Positions 10,127 to 21,200 of a stretch of 64,000 nt of DNA are shown piece by piece (position 1 is the first letter of the stretch; each line of letters opens with the position of its first letter). The notes beneath the pieces are model-generated. The model had not been told where the DNA came from. It saw only the letters and a list, made by a program, of their open reading frames with translations, and made no database searches. The translations under genes were made by a program, and so were the position numbers. The stretch comes from Lentimicrobium sp. (GTDB lineage: Bacteria > Bacteroidota > Bacteroidia > Bacteroidales > Lentimicrobiaceae). The stretch covers positions 1 through 64,000 of the forward strand of contig JAMLHF010000006.1 in the NCBI GenBank assembly GCA_023957275.1. Reading direction: 5' to 3'.

Positions 10127-10347
10127 TTATTGTCACGAATTTAATCTGGTTATGTCGGCAGTTGCATACACCCGCAAAAGCGCCCCTGTCTTAATCTCAT
10201 CCTTAGTGAATCATGAGCGGTACAACAATCAGAGGCTGTCCGTTTCTATTCATTAAAGTGATCTGCAGGGGTAATTGTTTGCGTTTATCTGCAATTACTT
10301 GATTTATCGCCAACCGGAGTAATTGTAACCCCTGAAATGTCAATAAA

Positions 10348-10372
10348 AAAGCCTGCTTCAGGGGCAGGCTTT
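10348..10372 (-). terminator. Intrinsic terminator of second C25 peptidase gene
   Basis: A nine-base stem (AAAGCCTGC / GCAGGCTTT) with a seven-base loop. On the minus strand it follows the stop at 10394 and runs into TTTTTTATTG. Confidence 0.85.
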
Positions 10373-10393
10373 CTTATCAAACATCGGATCAGA

Positions 10394-13300
10394 TTACTTG
10401 ATAACAAGTTTCTGTATGGATGTTCCGTTTATTGTTTCAACTTTCAGGAAATAAACGCCGCTGCCGGCATTCAGGCCGATATTCTGCCTGTATGACTGCT
10501 GCCCGATGACCACCTGGTTTGAATAGACAATTTCACCGGTTGTAGTCACGATGCTGATGGTTGATTTTCCTGGTTCCGCATTGTTGATCTCCAGGGTAAA
10601 TTCTCCCGTGCTGGGGTTCGGGAAAATGTTGATTCTGGCTGATGATTCAGCTTCTTCAAATCCGGCACAGGCATCAACTGTAACGGTGATTGATGCCGTT
10701 CCGGTGCAGTTGTTTTCATCGGTTACTTGTACAGTGTAGGTTGTGGCACCAAGCCCCTGGCCTTCACCTGTAATCTGGATACTCTGTGTTTCCTGTCCGC
10801 TTGACCAGGCATAGGCCGTGTAACCGTCTTCAGCACTGATATTCAGCACATGTGTTACGCAGATGGTGGTGTCATTGCTGAGTGTGGGTTCGGGTGAATG
10901 AATCATCACACTGTACTCAGTGGTTGCCGAGCAGGTTGTAAGTGTATTGGTTTCAACCAGACTGAGATTGCCCTGTCCGTTTCCACCCCAGTTAATCACC
11001 ACTTCGTTGGCATCGGCGCCTGAAATGATCTCTCCGCCGGTAACCGTCCATGCGTAAGTGTTTCCTTCAATCATCGTGGTAACATAGGTAACCTGTTCGC
11101 TGTTGGCACATACCAGTGCATTACCATCGATGGCAGGCACCGGAGCAGGATTAATCACAACTTCAAAACCGGTGGACTGCGAGCATCCGAATTCGTTGGT
11201 TTCCGACATGTAGAGGTTTCCGGTTCCCGGCTCATCCCAGGTAACGGTGACTGATCCGGTGTTCTGTCCTTCGGTGATGGTGCCACCCGTAATTTCCCAT
11301 AAATACTGGTTGCCTTCGCCTTCAGCAGTATATACAAGCTCCGATTGATTCTGGCAGGCTGCATCCGGTCCGTTAACAACCGGGACGGGCAGTGCATGAA
11401 TCATTACCTGGAGGTCCATGGTAACCGGTTCGCAGATATCATTCCAGGCTGAAAGTGTCAGCATGGCATTGCCTGCTTCGATATCTTCGGCGCCGGGGAT
11501 ATACCTGGGATTCAGGGCTGCCGGATCATCGAATGTACCGGTACCGGTGGTTGACCAGGCAAGTTCCGTATAGTTCTCTGCGGTTGCATCGAGGGCGGAG
11601 TAGCCTTCACCGGCGCAGATGTCAGCGGTATTACCGGCAAAAACGACAGGAGCAAGCCTGAATGAGAGGGTAAGATAGTCGGTTGAATCGTTAGCAGCAG
11701 GATTTGTAGCTGTCAGTGAAAGTACAACTGCGCCCTGAGCGATGTCTTCAGCACTGGGTGTATAAACGGGATCCAGTATGGTAGCATCGCTGAAAGTGCC
11801 GCTTCCGGCGGTTTCCCAAAGCAGCGCTGTGTAGTTGACGGCAGCTCCGCTCAACTGGGGCTCGGTGCCTTCACAAACGGTTATATCTTCTCCGGCAACA
11901 GCTGAAGTAACCATGGGAATTACATCCACCCATCCTTCAAAACGGTTGCAGTTGGGGCGTGTAATGGTAACCTTGATGCGGTCACCGGCTGTCATAGCAG
12001 GAATCGTAATGGTAATGGTATTTACAAAACCGGTAACACCAGTTCCCAGGATCACACCGTCTGAAGTAAGGCAGACATTAGAGTTTGGTGAGGCTGTAAT
12101 GGTGAATTCGGTTTCATTTTCAAAGATCGTAGGCTCGTAGGTAGCTGCAATCGTCTGGGGTACTTCAGTGCAAACCCTGAGGAAAGCATCCCCGTGATGA
12201 TGGAAAAGGTTGTAGGTTACTTCCTTGTTTCCGGTATTGTATGGCCAGTTTGACTGACGGAGGAAATATTTTCCTGCCGCGTTGCCAAAGGCCGGCAATA
12301 CACCCCTTGAAACGGGATTAGTGCCGTAATCCGGCATGAAGTTGGGCCACATGTTGTCCATCATGCCCCAAACATAGGTATCATTCACGAATGAATAAGA
12401 AACTTCAGAAGCTGCAATAAGTCCGAGAGCACCTGCGGGCTGACCGTTATAGGTGTAACGGTGGAATTTTTCCGTGAAACTCTCGTTGTTCCAGTTGTAC
12501 TTACCTGTCAGGCAGTTGATTGACAGGATAAAACAGAGGTCGGTATTGGTAAGTGCATTAATATTGCTGTTTGTGTAGGAAGGCTCACCCCAGCCGGTTT
12601 CCATACCGTGGTCGCGGTGCATCAGCATAAATGAGCCTGAATTCAGGGCATTGTTGATCATGGTGGCGTTACCGCCGCTCCACCCGCCCATACTGGACGG
12701 AGATGCAGGGATGTATCCCAGGCCGTTGGGGCCGAAAACGCCGACAACAGTGGCGGTATTCTGCGCTGAAGACCATGAGTTGCCTGGTGTACCCTGATAA
12801 ATTTCATTGATACGAACTGGGGTTTTTCCCAGTACATTTTTCCAGAAACCACCTACTGTTTCGGAGCAGATCTGGAACCAGCGCTCTGTTTGCCATCCTA
12901 AGGCAGTAATGGGGTTGGCATAAAACGAAGGATTGACCGGAGGTCTGCGCTCATAATTCAGGCCTCGTCCAATCATTGATTCAAGCTGTTCGGCATTCTG
13001 GGCTGTAATGCGGGCGAAAATAATGTCAGGCATATGATTTCCTGAAACATCGGCCAGGATATTGTCGGAAACACAATAGTTATCGTAAATGGGGGAGGTA
13101 ATCGAATTGTTGTTGGCGGTTGCCTGACCATAGTCGCCAAGCAACAGAATGGCTACCGGAGGGGTATCCCATGTGTTGTAAGCATTGTTGACATAAGTCT
13201 CTAGCATGGCGGCATTTACATTGGTGCCGATTTCGGAAAGTTTCACGATGCCGGTATAAATACCTTCTTCGGTGCGGAATTTCTTGATTGAATCAGCCCA

Positions 13301-14104
13301 CTGATAGAAAATATCATCGTTCGGAACAATGATCAGGTATTCATAACCAGTACCGCGGGTTGATGCGGATGTCCGCTGATCGTAATCAATGACCGGCAGA
13401 GAACTGAAATTTATAATGGCATCTTCCATAATGGGATCCCACCAGCGGTTGCGGTATTTATCCTCTCCGAACTGACGGCTGCCGCCCTCAAAACGGACAC
13501 TGATCTCCATATCGCGGTATACGATCAGTTCTTTGGTAACCGGATTGTACTGGAAGGGGGTTACCCCAAGCATTGCCACATCCACGCCCCTTATCTGACT
13601 GTAATCACCCAGGGTGACAGGCTGAGCCGGATAGAAAGCATTGTTGTTATAAATGGCCGGATTTTTTTCAAATTGCAGCGGACCCTGATCTGTATCAAGC
13701 GGGATGCGTGGAGCCGGAGCCATTTCAATATTCACAAAGCGTTCGGTGCGCATGTTGGTAATTTCAACAATGGCCGTTGCGCCTTCGGGGATGGCGATAT
13801 AACGTCCGAAACCCGGAAGATCCGGTGAACCTTCTTCATTCTGGAGGAAAGATTCTGAAAACTCAATTCCGGTCATCACCTGACCGTTGATCTCACGGTC
13901 GGTGAGACCAAATTCCCGGATAGAGAAATTGAGGCTGATCCCATCCGTGCCCTGACGGTTAAGGGTTAAACCTTGTTTGCCCCAACTGTCCGGGTACCGG
14001 TGATTACCTGCATCTGCACTAATGAAGGAAATGCTCAACACAACGGCCATCAGTAACGTGGTGATGCCATTGCCCGAAAAAAACCTGCGTAAAGTTGTTT
14101 TCAT
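10394..14104 (-). CDS. C25-like cysteine peptidase with five PKD-like domains and T9SS sorting domain
   Basis: 1236 residues. Signal sequence at 1-32 (MKTTLRRFF... ISADAG). A propeptide-like region with conserved 'QYNPVTKEL.VYRD' motif precedes the catalytic domain (about 245-600). Candidate catalytic residues are His499 in MHRDHGMETGWG and Cys531 in LSINCLTGKYN, 32 residues apart; the flanks differ from the gingipain-like GHG and GCxxGDF patterns in the first gene, so this is a separate C25 subgroup. Five PKD/Ig-like repeats follow (about 736-1150), the first two with the recurring 'GTF.D...L.P.Y.P...DI..G' signature. The sorting domain starts at INIFPNPSTGEF (about 1157) and ends KLVIK. It has its own promoter (14193-14225) and terminator (10348-10372). 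Confidence 0.9.
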   Translation of the reverse strand: MKTTLRRFFSGNGITTLLMAVVLSISFISADAGNHRYPDSWGKQGLTLNRQGTDGISLNFSIREFGLTDREINGQVMTGIEFSESFLQNEEGSPDLPGFGRYIAIPEGATAIVEITNMRTERFVNIEMAPAPRIPLDTDQGPLQFEKNPAIYNNNAFYPAQPVTLGDYSQIRGVDVAMLGVTPFQYNPVTKELIVYRDMEISVRFEGGSRQFGEDKYRNRWWDPIMEDAIINFSSLPVIDYDQRTSASTRGTGYEYLIIVPNDDIFYQWADSIKKFRTEEGIYTGIVKLSEIGTNVNAAMLETYVNNAYNTWDTPPVAILLLGDYGQATANNNSITSPIYDNYCVSDNILADVSGNHMPDIIFARITAQNAEQLESMIGRGLNYERRPPVNPSFYANPITALGWQTERWFQICSETVGGFWKNVLGKTPVRINEIYQGTPGNSWSSAQNTATVVGVFGPNGLGYIPASPSSMGGWSGGNATMINNALNSGSFMLMHRDHGMETGWGEPSYTNSNINALTNTDLCFILSINCLTGKYNWNNESFTEKFHRYTYNGQPAGALGLIAASEVSYSFVNDTYVWGMMDNMWPNFMPDYGTNPVSRGVLPAFGNAAGKYFLRQSNWPYNTGNKEVTYNLFHHHGDAFLRVCTEVPQTIAATYEPTIFENETEFTITASPNSNVCLTSDGVILGTGVTGFVNTITITIPAMTAGDRIKVTITRPNCNRFEGWVDVIPMVTSAVAGEDITVCEGTEPQLSGAAVNYTALLWETAGSGTFSDATILDPVYTPSAEDIAQGAVVLSLTATNPAANDSTDYLTLSFRLAPVVFAGNTADICAGEGYSALDATAENYTELAWSTTGTGTFDDPAALNPRYIPGAEDIEAGNAMLTLSAWNDICEPVTMDLQVMIHALPVPVVNGPDAACQNQSELVYTAEGEGNQYLWEITGGTITEGQNTGSVTVTWDEPGTGNLYMSETNEFGCSQSTGFEVVINPAPVPAIDGNALVCANSEQVTYVTTMIEGNTYAWTVTGGEIISGADANEVVINWGGNGQGNLSLVETNTLTTCSATTEYSVMIHSPEPTLSNDTTICVTHVLNISAEDGYTAYAWSSGQETQSIQITGEGQGLGATTYTVQVTDENNCTGTASITVTVDACAGFEEAESSARINIFPNPSTGEFTLEINNAEPGKSTISIVTTTGEIVYSNQVVIGQQSYRQNIGLNAGSGVYFLKVETINGTSIQKLVIK

Positions 14105-14192
14105 GTGTTTGATTTGAAAAGTGTGTGTGAGTAAAAAATTTTACATCCCGGGCAGAATAATACCCTGAGAATGAATAAAATTATTAGCATCG

Positions 14193-14225
14193 CAAAAATA
14201 AATAAAATTCAATAGGAAGTACAAA
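14193..14225 (-). promoter_or_regulatory. Bacteroidota-type promoter for second C25 gene
   Basis: On the minus strand TTTG (14225-14222), a 21-base spacer, then TATTTTTG (14200-14193), fitting the TTTG / TAnnTTTG -33/-7 pattern of Bacteroidota primary sigma. The implied leader is about 80 bases. Confidence 0.55.
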
Positions 14226-14267
14226 CCCGGTAAATTTTATGACTATTTGTAATCATTAAAAATAAAA

Positions 14268-14290
14268 AGGGGGGCGTCAACTGCCCCCCT
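14268..14290 (-). terminator. Intrinsic terminator of BNR-protein operon
   Basis: An eight-base G/C-only stem plus A-T closing pair (AGGGGGGC / GCCCCCCT), seven-base loop. On the minus strand it follows the stop at 14314 and runs into TTTTTATTTTT. Confidence 0.9.
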
Positions 14291-14313
14291 GTCAATGGAA
14301 TTGGTATAATCCT

Positions 14314-17300
14314 TTATCTTTTTACGATCAGTTTCGCCGATAATGTTTTCTCTCTGTTTGAAAGTTTTACCAGATAGATACCGTTGTTAAGAATGCCGGA
14401 ATCAAATACCTGTTTTTCATGACTTCCTATCAGTACGTCCGGTTTGCTGAAGACAGTTTTGTTTGATGCATCGGTTATTTCCAGATGATAAATCCCCGCA
14501 TTTTCCTGACTGACTTGAATGCTGAAACGGCCGTCCGAAGGATTCGGAAAGACTGAAAAACTGCTGAATTCAACTTCATCCAGGCCCGTACATTCATTAA
14601 AAGTCAGGTTAACAGAAGCTTCGTTTACACAGCCATTTTCATCGGTTATCCTGGCTGTCCATGTACCGGTTCCGGCTCCGATACCCGTTGTATCAACGAT
14701 AATGCTCTGGGTAATGTAGCCGCCCGGCGTCCACAGGTATTGTACATTGCCGGAAGTAACAGCTGTCAGTGTTACCAGGTGGTTGACACATGCCATGGTA
14801 TCAGCCGGAAGATACAGGTAAGGCAATTCATTTACTGTAATGTTGTATGTTCCCGATCCCGTTCCCTGACACTGGTTGGCATCAGTTACCGCGATAACCT
14901 GAACGATTTGGGTAGTATCGGGGGCAATGGTAATGTAGGCCGGAGATTGTTCAGCTGTAAATGTGCCATAATCCCCGATTTCTAATTGCCAGGGTGCTGT
15001 TCCGGTCAGCTGAACCTCAATCTGTAATTCCGAACCTGCGCAAATGGTTGTATCTCCGCTGATGACGGCTTCGGGAGCAGGCAGAATACTGAGTGTAATG
15101 ACACCTGTTGCATCTGCACATGGTGCTGCAGAGAAAGCTGTAAGCGTAAGGGTTGCAGATCCGGCACTGATATCAAGTGATCCCGGAACATAGGTCGTGT
15201 TCAATGATGCGGGATCGCTGAAAGTGCCATCACCGGTCGTACTCCACATAATCGATGTATAGTTCTCTGCCAGAGCTTCAATGTCAACACCGGTGCCTGC
15301 ACATGCCGAAAGGGTTTCTGCTGTCTGAACCGAGGCAGGTGTGGAGATGTTCAGTAACATGTCATCTGTTCTCACTTCTCCTTCCGGACCGTTAACCGTC
15401 AGGGTAAGGACCACGTTCCCGTTAATAAGATCCTGGGTTCCGGGGGTATAGAATGTGCTGAGCTGATTTGCATCCTCAAAAGTACCGTCTCCCGCAGTAG
15501 TCCATAATACTGACGTGTAATTGGTGGCGGTACCGTCAAGCATAACCGGACCCTGTTCGCAGGTGGATGCATCCTGCCCGGCATAGGCAGTAGTTTGCAT
15601 TGGAGCAGGAAAAACAATGTAGTCAACCCATGCACAATCGCTTCCGCCGGTAACATAAACATCTTTACTGTAGACCCAACGGAAAGTCTGCTGCCCCGGA
15701 TTCACGGCAAATTTTACCTGCTGCCAGGGTACTTCTCCTGCCCACTGACCCCTGAGGGTGTTGTTGACATAAAATTTCAGGTAGTCATAATCAGCTTCGG
15801 ATGATACTTTCAGGTAGAATGAAATGGTGTCGGGGTTCATTACATTATAGCCGATTTTCATTTCGCTGCTGGCATTGTCGTTGATTGCGCCTGATTTCGC
15901 ACTGGTTTCACCTTCATAAACCTGGTCGGTAGCTATAGTCCATGGGGCGCTGCCGGCAAACTCCCAGTCGAAGCTTTCAAAACCGCCGGTCTCCCAGTCT
16001 TCGAGGATTAAACCTACCGGTGTAAAGAAATTCTTCAGCGTTGAATGGTACAGGGAGTTTGCCGTGTAATTGAGTGCTACCTGATGCCCGACCGGGGCTT
16101 CAGGTGAAACGGAGATCTCAAATTCAGCGGCTACTGCGTTCATCATGCCCGGATTAATGTTGCCAAGTTCAACCTGTGTATTGGTAATGGTTGCATAGGC
16201 ACTGGCAGTGGTAAGCTGTGCCATTACCTCTTCAGCAGGATAATCACCCGGGTTGAAGGTGATGATGCTGAGTGTGGCGGTTTCACCGGGATCAAGGCGG
16301 CCGTTGATATTGCCGGACGCGTCGTTAATGCTCAGGTTGCCCGCCTGAATACCGGGTGCGTGCGCTTCGATGTTGAAGTTTGAAACAAATGTGCTGTCAT
16401 TGGCATCAGTAACCGAGAGGGTGAAAGTGATCTTTTCACCGTCGGGAACGGCAGGTAAAACGGTGAAAGCAAAGGCGTCGGAAATGGTTTTTACTTCGCC
16501 CACAGCAAAGTCTCCGAAATTTTCAGTATTGTCGGTAAATGTTATAAAAGCAGATTCTGTTGAAATCACTGCATTTACTGCTGCAGCAGGCTGATCGCCG
16601 ATATTTTCAAGGGTAACGTTCAGCAGGGCATTTTCAGCATAATCGAGCAGGCCGTTGTTGTTACCGGCAGCATCATTCAGCAGGTGAGTCTGGTAAATCA
16701 CCCAGGGTTGGTTGGGCGGCGGGCCGGACTGGAATGCTGAAACATAGGTCATTGCATAGCCGGTGCGGTTGTCGGTCCAAACCGGATATACCCAGCGGCT
16801 TTGGGCGTGAATACCCAGATAATCGCCGAAATATCCCGAAGCCAGGCCTGAAATGGGCTGAGGGGTAAAGGAGACATCGCTCACTTTCAGGTCTTCCCAG
16901 GAATTGCCTCCGTCGATTGAGTTTGATACATATACCTCGGCCTGCGACCCTGATACGTTGCGGTCATCATAGTAAATAACACTCAGGTTGCCATTGGCCG
17001 GGTCGCAGGTAATCCAGGGAAAGTAATGCTGTTTTCCCAGTCCGGAAGGATCCTGGTTTACCCTGACAGGCGTTGACCAGGAGTTTCCCTGATCTGCCGA
17101 ACGGATCATGTAGACATCCATATCGCTGCCGGTATTGGTTCCCGGTACCCCGATGTTGGGCCAAACCACATAGATCGTGCCCCGGTTCGGACCGTTACTG
17201 ATATCAACGGCCATCGATGGGAAAGCATTTACACGCATGTTCTTTGAAGTTGAAGTGTTCCGGATTCCCCTGATATTACTGATTATCCGGGTAGCCGGCT

Positions 17301-18237
17301 GCCAGGTGGCGCCTCCGTCGAATGATCTGGCCATTCCGATTGAATTTTCATCGATCGGCCATGAATCATATATCGCCCAGATCGCATATACCTCCCCGTT
17401 GGGCCCTGTATGAATATTAACACCCTGATTGTGGCTGCCGGCATTAATGGCTGAACTGATGTTGACCGGTGATGACCAGCTTAGCCCCTGGTCAGTTGAG
17501 CGGCTTAATTCTATTTCCGAATCATTGCTGCCGCCGAAATTTGTCCAGGCATCGTAGAGTTGCCCCTCATAAGGGCTGGTAACGCTGTTGTCAATCCACA
17601 TGTGATTTTTGTCCAGCAGGGAGCTAAACCCTGACGGGGCAGGCGCCACCAGCACCGGTGTCCATGTATTGCCCTGATCGGTGGAGTATGAAACTCCCTG
17701 ACCTCCTGAAGAATGAATATACCCCACATAATACCATCCGTTCAATCCGATGGCTGTAGCCGGGTCACCGCTGTTTTCTCCGCCTGCTCCCTGTACATGT
17801 CCACCCCATGTGGTTCCGGCATCACTCGACCAGAAATCATTGGCTCCGTATACGGTACTGGCCGGCCTTGGCGTAGAGTTGTTTGAATTCAGCACAGACT
17901 GCGGATTGTTCGGATCTGCAAAAATTGAGTTCTCACTCTGGGTGGAGTTGACGGTTGTCACAGGCACGTCAGGAGAATCATCAGTCATCACGCTTCTTCC
18001 GGTTAGCTGACTTCCGGAATATTTACCGAAAGGGGCAGCATGATCGGGCGCAACAGGTACCAGTCCGAGCGAAGCCATCCGCCTCCAGTAGGCCATATTG
18101 TCAATGCGGGTATCGACCTTGTATTTGACCGGAACAGGATCGTCGGGCATATACATTTGTTTCTTTGGTTTCTGTGCATAAAGGGATGAAACAACCATCA
18201 TAATGGTTGCCAGCAGAAAGAGGGGTAGATTTTTCAC
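14314..18237 (-). CDS. BNR/Asp-box propeller protein with CARDB, adhesin-like and PKD modules and T9SS sorting domain
   Basis: 1307 residues with a signal peptide (MKNLPLFLLATIMM...YAQ). Five Asp-box motifs (S-x-D-x-G-x-x-W) lie between about 182 and 447: STDQGNTW, STDQGLSW, SFDGGATW, SADQGNSW and SIDGGNSW, marking a sialidase-like beta-propeller. I do not see an FRIP/YRIP motif, so sialidase activity should not be assumed; a binding propeller is as likely. Two CARDB-like domains (about 519-740), a jelly-roll adhesin-like domain (744-876) and PKD-like repeats (889-1220) follow, then a sorting domain from FSVFPNPSDGRF to the end. The gene is last in an operon, 38 bases after the stop of the third C25 gene, with which it shares the CARDB-CARDB-adhesin block. 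Confidence 0.88.
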   Translation of the reverse strand: MKNLPLFLLATIMMVVSSLYAQKPKKQMYMPDDPVPVKYKVDTRIDNMAYWRRMASLGLVPVAPDHAAPFGKYSGSQLTGRSVMTDDSPDVPVTTVNSTQSENSIFADPNNPQSVLNSNNSTPRPASTVYGANDFWSSDAGTTWGGHVQGAGGENSGDPATAIGLNGWYYVGYIHSSGGQGVSYSTDQGNTWTPVLVAPAPSGFSSLLDKNHMWIDNSVTSPYEGQLYDAWTNFGGSNDSEIELSRSTDQGLSWSSPVNISSAINAGSHNQGVNIHTGPNGEVYAIWAIYDSWPIDENSIGMARSFDGGATWQPATRIISNIRGIRNTSTSKNMRVNAFPSMAVDISNGPNRGTIYVVWPNIGVPGTNTGSDMDVYMIRSADQGNSWSTPVRVNQDPSGLGKQHYFPWITCDPANGNLSVIYYDDRNVSGSQAEVYVSNSIDGGNSWEDLKVSDVSFTPQPISGLASGYFGDYLGIHAQSRWVYPVWTDNRTGYAMTYVSAFQSGPPPNQPWVIYQTHLLNDAAGNNNGLLDYAENALLNVTLENIGDQPAAAVNAVISTESAFITFTDNTENFGDFAVGEVKTISDAFAFTVLPAVPDGEKITFTLSVTDANDSTFVSNFNIEAHAPGIQAGNLSINDASGNINGRLDPGETATLSIITFNPGDYPAEEVMAQLTTASAYATITNTQVELGNINPGMMNAVAAEFEISVSPEAPVGHQVALNYTANSLYHSTLKNFFTPVGLILEDWETGGFESFDWEFAGSAPWTIATDQVYEGETSAKSGAINDNASSEMKIGYNVMNPDTISFYLKVSSEADYDYLKFYVNNTLRGQWAGEVPWQQVKFAVNPGQQTFRWVYSKDVYVTGGSDCAWVDYIVFPAPMQTTAYAGQDASTCEQGPVMLDGTATNYTSVLWTTAGDGTFEDANQLSTFYTPGTQDLINGNVVLTLTVNGPEGEVRTDDMLLNISTPASVQTAETLSACAGTGVDIEALAENYTSIMWSTTGDGTFSDPASLNTTYVPGSLDISAGSATLTLTAFSAAPCADATGVITLSILPAPEAVISGDTTICAGSELQIEVQLTGTAPWQLEIGDYGTFTAEQSPAYITIAPDTTQIVQVIAVTDANQCQGTGSGTYNITVNELPYLYLPADTMACVNHLVTLTAVTSGNVQYLWTPGGYITQSIIVDTTGIGAGTGTWTARITDENGCVNEASVNLTFNECTGLDEVEFSSFSVFPNPSDGRFSIQVSQENAGIYHLEITDASNKTVFSKPDVLIGSHEKQVFDSGILNNGIYLVKLSNREKTLSAKLIVKR

Positions 18238-18275
18238 TGTGTTGATTTTCTGATGGATAATGATTGGATATTTGA

Positions 18276-21200
18276 TTATTTTACAATCAGTTTCTTAACC
18301 TGAAGCGATTGATTATTTTGTAACCTGACAAGATACACCCCGGCTTTTAGTCCGCTGAGGTCGAGTTTATAATCACTTGCAGGCCGTAAGTCTGTTAAAT
18401 GCCGGACTTCCCTGCCGGCCAGGTCGGTAAGGGTAAGCGTGGCGAAACCCGGGAATGCATTGCCGGTATTCAGAAAGGCACTGCCTGTGGCAGGATTCGG
18501 AAAGACTGACATCCCTGCATTTGTGTGCAGTTGCTCATCAATGCCAACGCTGGTATCCACAGGCGGGAAGATAATGTAATCGAGCCAGGCGGCATCCGCA
18601 CCGGATGAAACATAAGCGTCTTTTATATATGACCATCTGAAAGCCTTACTTCCGGGGGTAACCGGGAAGGATACCCGTGTCCAGTCCTGTTCCCCTGACC
18701 ATTCACCCATTTTAACATCATCCAGGTAAAAACGCAGATAGTCATAACCCTCTTCGGTGGATACACGGAAATAAAATGAGATTTCGCCCTCTGCCAATAC
18801 CTCATATCTTACAGTCAGGTCAGTATATTGATTGTGGCTGATCTGGCCGGAGCGGGCACTGAATGTTTCCTGATAGGCACTTGATTGGGTAATTGTCCAG
18901 TTGCTGCTGCCTCCGTGCTGCCATGGATGCATAAGGAAGTTGCCGGATTCGAAATCTTCAATGACCTGCCCTACCGTGTAGGAATATTCGCGTTGCAGGA
19001 TAATCTCAGGAGGCGTATTTTTGGTAAGGGTCAGCAGGAAAGTTACCGGAGTGCCAACCGGTGTAGAAGTTGAAGCAGTGATATTTTCAAAGACAATATT
19101 CAGATCAGATAACGCTTCAATAACAATAGGTCCGGCATTTCCCTGGGGAATGTCAATATAATTGCTGTTGCATGTAAGACTTGCCGAAACAGCCTGGCTC
19201 TGACTGTGTCCTGTGTTACTGACGGGGATTTCCAGATGAAATGTTTCTCCAGGATCCGGATTGCCGTTGTTGCCGTCGCTAACCGTTGCATTGCCGGCTT
19301 CTATCACGGGAGCATGGGCAGTAATCCGGAAGGTAGAAAGCCAGGTTTCACCCGACTGGACTGTAAGGGTGAATTCAATCTCATAGTTATCAGGGACATT
19401 CTCACTTAGAGTAACCGTGAAAGCGTTCTCTGAACCGGCCTGTCCGCCGGCGGGAATATCGCCGTAATCTTCCGAATTATCCGAAATGGTGATATAGGGA
19501 TCATAGGAGCTCAAAAGAGCTGTGACATTCTGGGCATTCGCCTGTCCTACATTCTGCAGGGTAACATTCAGCCCCAGTGTTTCGCCGTAATCAGCCATAC
19601 CGTTGTTGTTTCCCTGACTGTCATTGATGCTGTGCGAAGCATAAATCACATAAGGAGCGTTGCCCGGCGCGATGGTGACCGGGTAATATACCGGCAGGCA
19701 GTTATATCCTGAAACCACCAGCTGCGCTTCTCCGGGAGAGGTTACCGGAGGGTCAATCACAACTGTGGCATTTCCATCGGTGCCGGTGGTTCCTTTGCCG
19801 ATCAACATACCGTTCACCAGGAAAGCCGCAGTTAATCCCTTAACCGGTTGGCCTCCCGAGGTAACGGTAATATCAAACTGGGGCGTACCTGTAATAATGG
19901 AGGCCGGGTATTGGGTGGCTACAGGAAGTACTTCGTCGGTCCAGATGCCCATTACGGGATCTCCCAGAACATTGCAGTCGTAGAAACACCAGCGCAGTGC
20001 CCCTTCTTCCCATTGCCCCGGGGCATTTACCCACGGAGCCGTGGCTATCTTCGATTCCGTGTGGGCCCTTCCGATCCTGTGCAGGCTGTCGGAAAACAGC
20101 GCATCGGTAAATTCACGGTGAAGATGTGCCGACGGACCTTCGGTTTGTCCTTCGTTGAACCAGCCATAGCGGGAGTTCCCTACAAATGCGGCGGCAAAGT
20201 TCTCAATCCCTGTCATCTTTTCGGCAATACAATCGTTCACATCAAAAGCACCGCATATACAACCATGGGTATATACTACCGGAAAGTTGTGAAGAATCCC
20301 GTTGACCCCGGAGAAATTGGCATTCGTGATATCCCACGAGTTCAGTTTCATAACATAGGAATCATTGGCATGTCCCGAATGGTGCACAAAATTACGCCCG
20401 CTGTTGATGGCGTTAATCAGGGTGTTTTTATCCCAGACGGCATCTTCGTCATACAGCGTCTGGATATTATGCGTTTCAGGGATGCCTGTTGTGGTGTACC
20501 CGTTTTCGTTGTGGGTGCCCACCAGGAGGTTCAGGTAGTCGGATCCCCAGGTATCGGGGCTGTAATAAAGATTTTCACCTGCCAGCAGGGGATTGCGCAA
20601 CTCGCCCTGTACGGGCTGGTTTTGATACATTATGGTTTTATTGAGCATGGCTGCCAGTTCGGTGGTGTTGCTGAACGACATCCGGCCTACGGATAATTCC
20701 GGTAGCAGGTCGTCTTCGCCGATTTCACCCCAGCGGCTGTTGCCATTGGTATTCCAGTTGCCGTCCAGTGCGGCATAGTATAGGTCCGCGGGGATATTAT
20801 CATCCTCATAGGCGCTGGATGATTGCACGTGACAGTAAAATCCGCGGTGTGGTACATGCTCCACATCTCCGGCAAGCACTACGTGTTCAATGCCGTGCTG
20901 CTGGTACTCCTGAATGATGTAGTTTCTGATTTTCTCAGGCAGGTCAGTTCCCATAGTGCCCGACTGTATCGATTCAATGGTGGCAATCTGGGTTTTCATG
21001 CCCCTGGGGAGATAGAGTTGTGTCAGAGGTTCCAGCGCGGTTGTATAAGATGCCGGCGTGATGACCAGGATCTGATAATCAGTGGTGCTTTTACTGCGTG
21101 TGGAATATCCTGCTGCAACATCAGGATTCTGAGCATGTTTCAGTACTGTGTTTTTAACGGAGGGTGAAGCAGAGAGGTTGTTCAACGCATTCCGGCCACG

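Noticed and set aside
10600..11900. Direct repeats at the DNA level, considered as CRISPR or tandem repeat
   Set aside because: The similarity is between protein domains (PKD-like modules) and is degenerate at the nucleotide level, with no regular spacers.
19848..20696. 282-codon plus-strand open frame
   Set aside because: It lies fully antisense to the third C25 gene, has no recognisable motif, and its composition is that of a shadow of the real reading frame.
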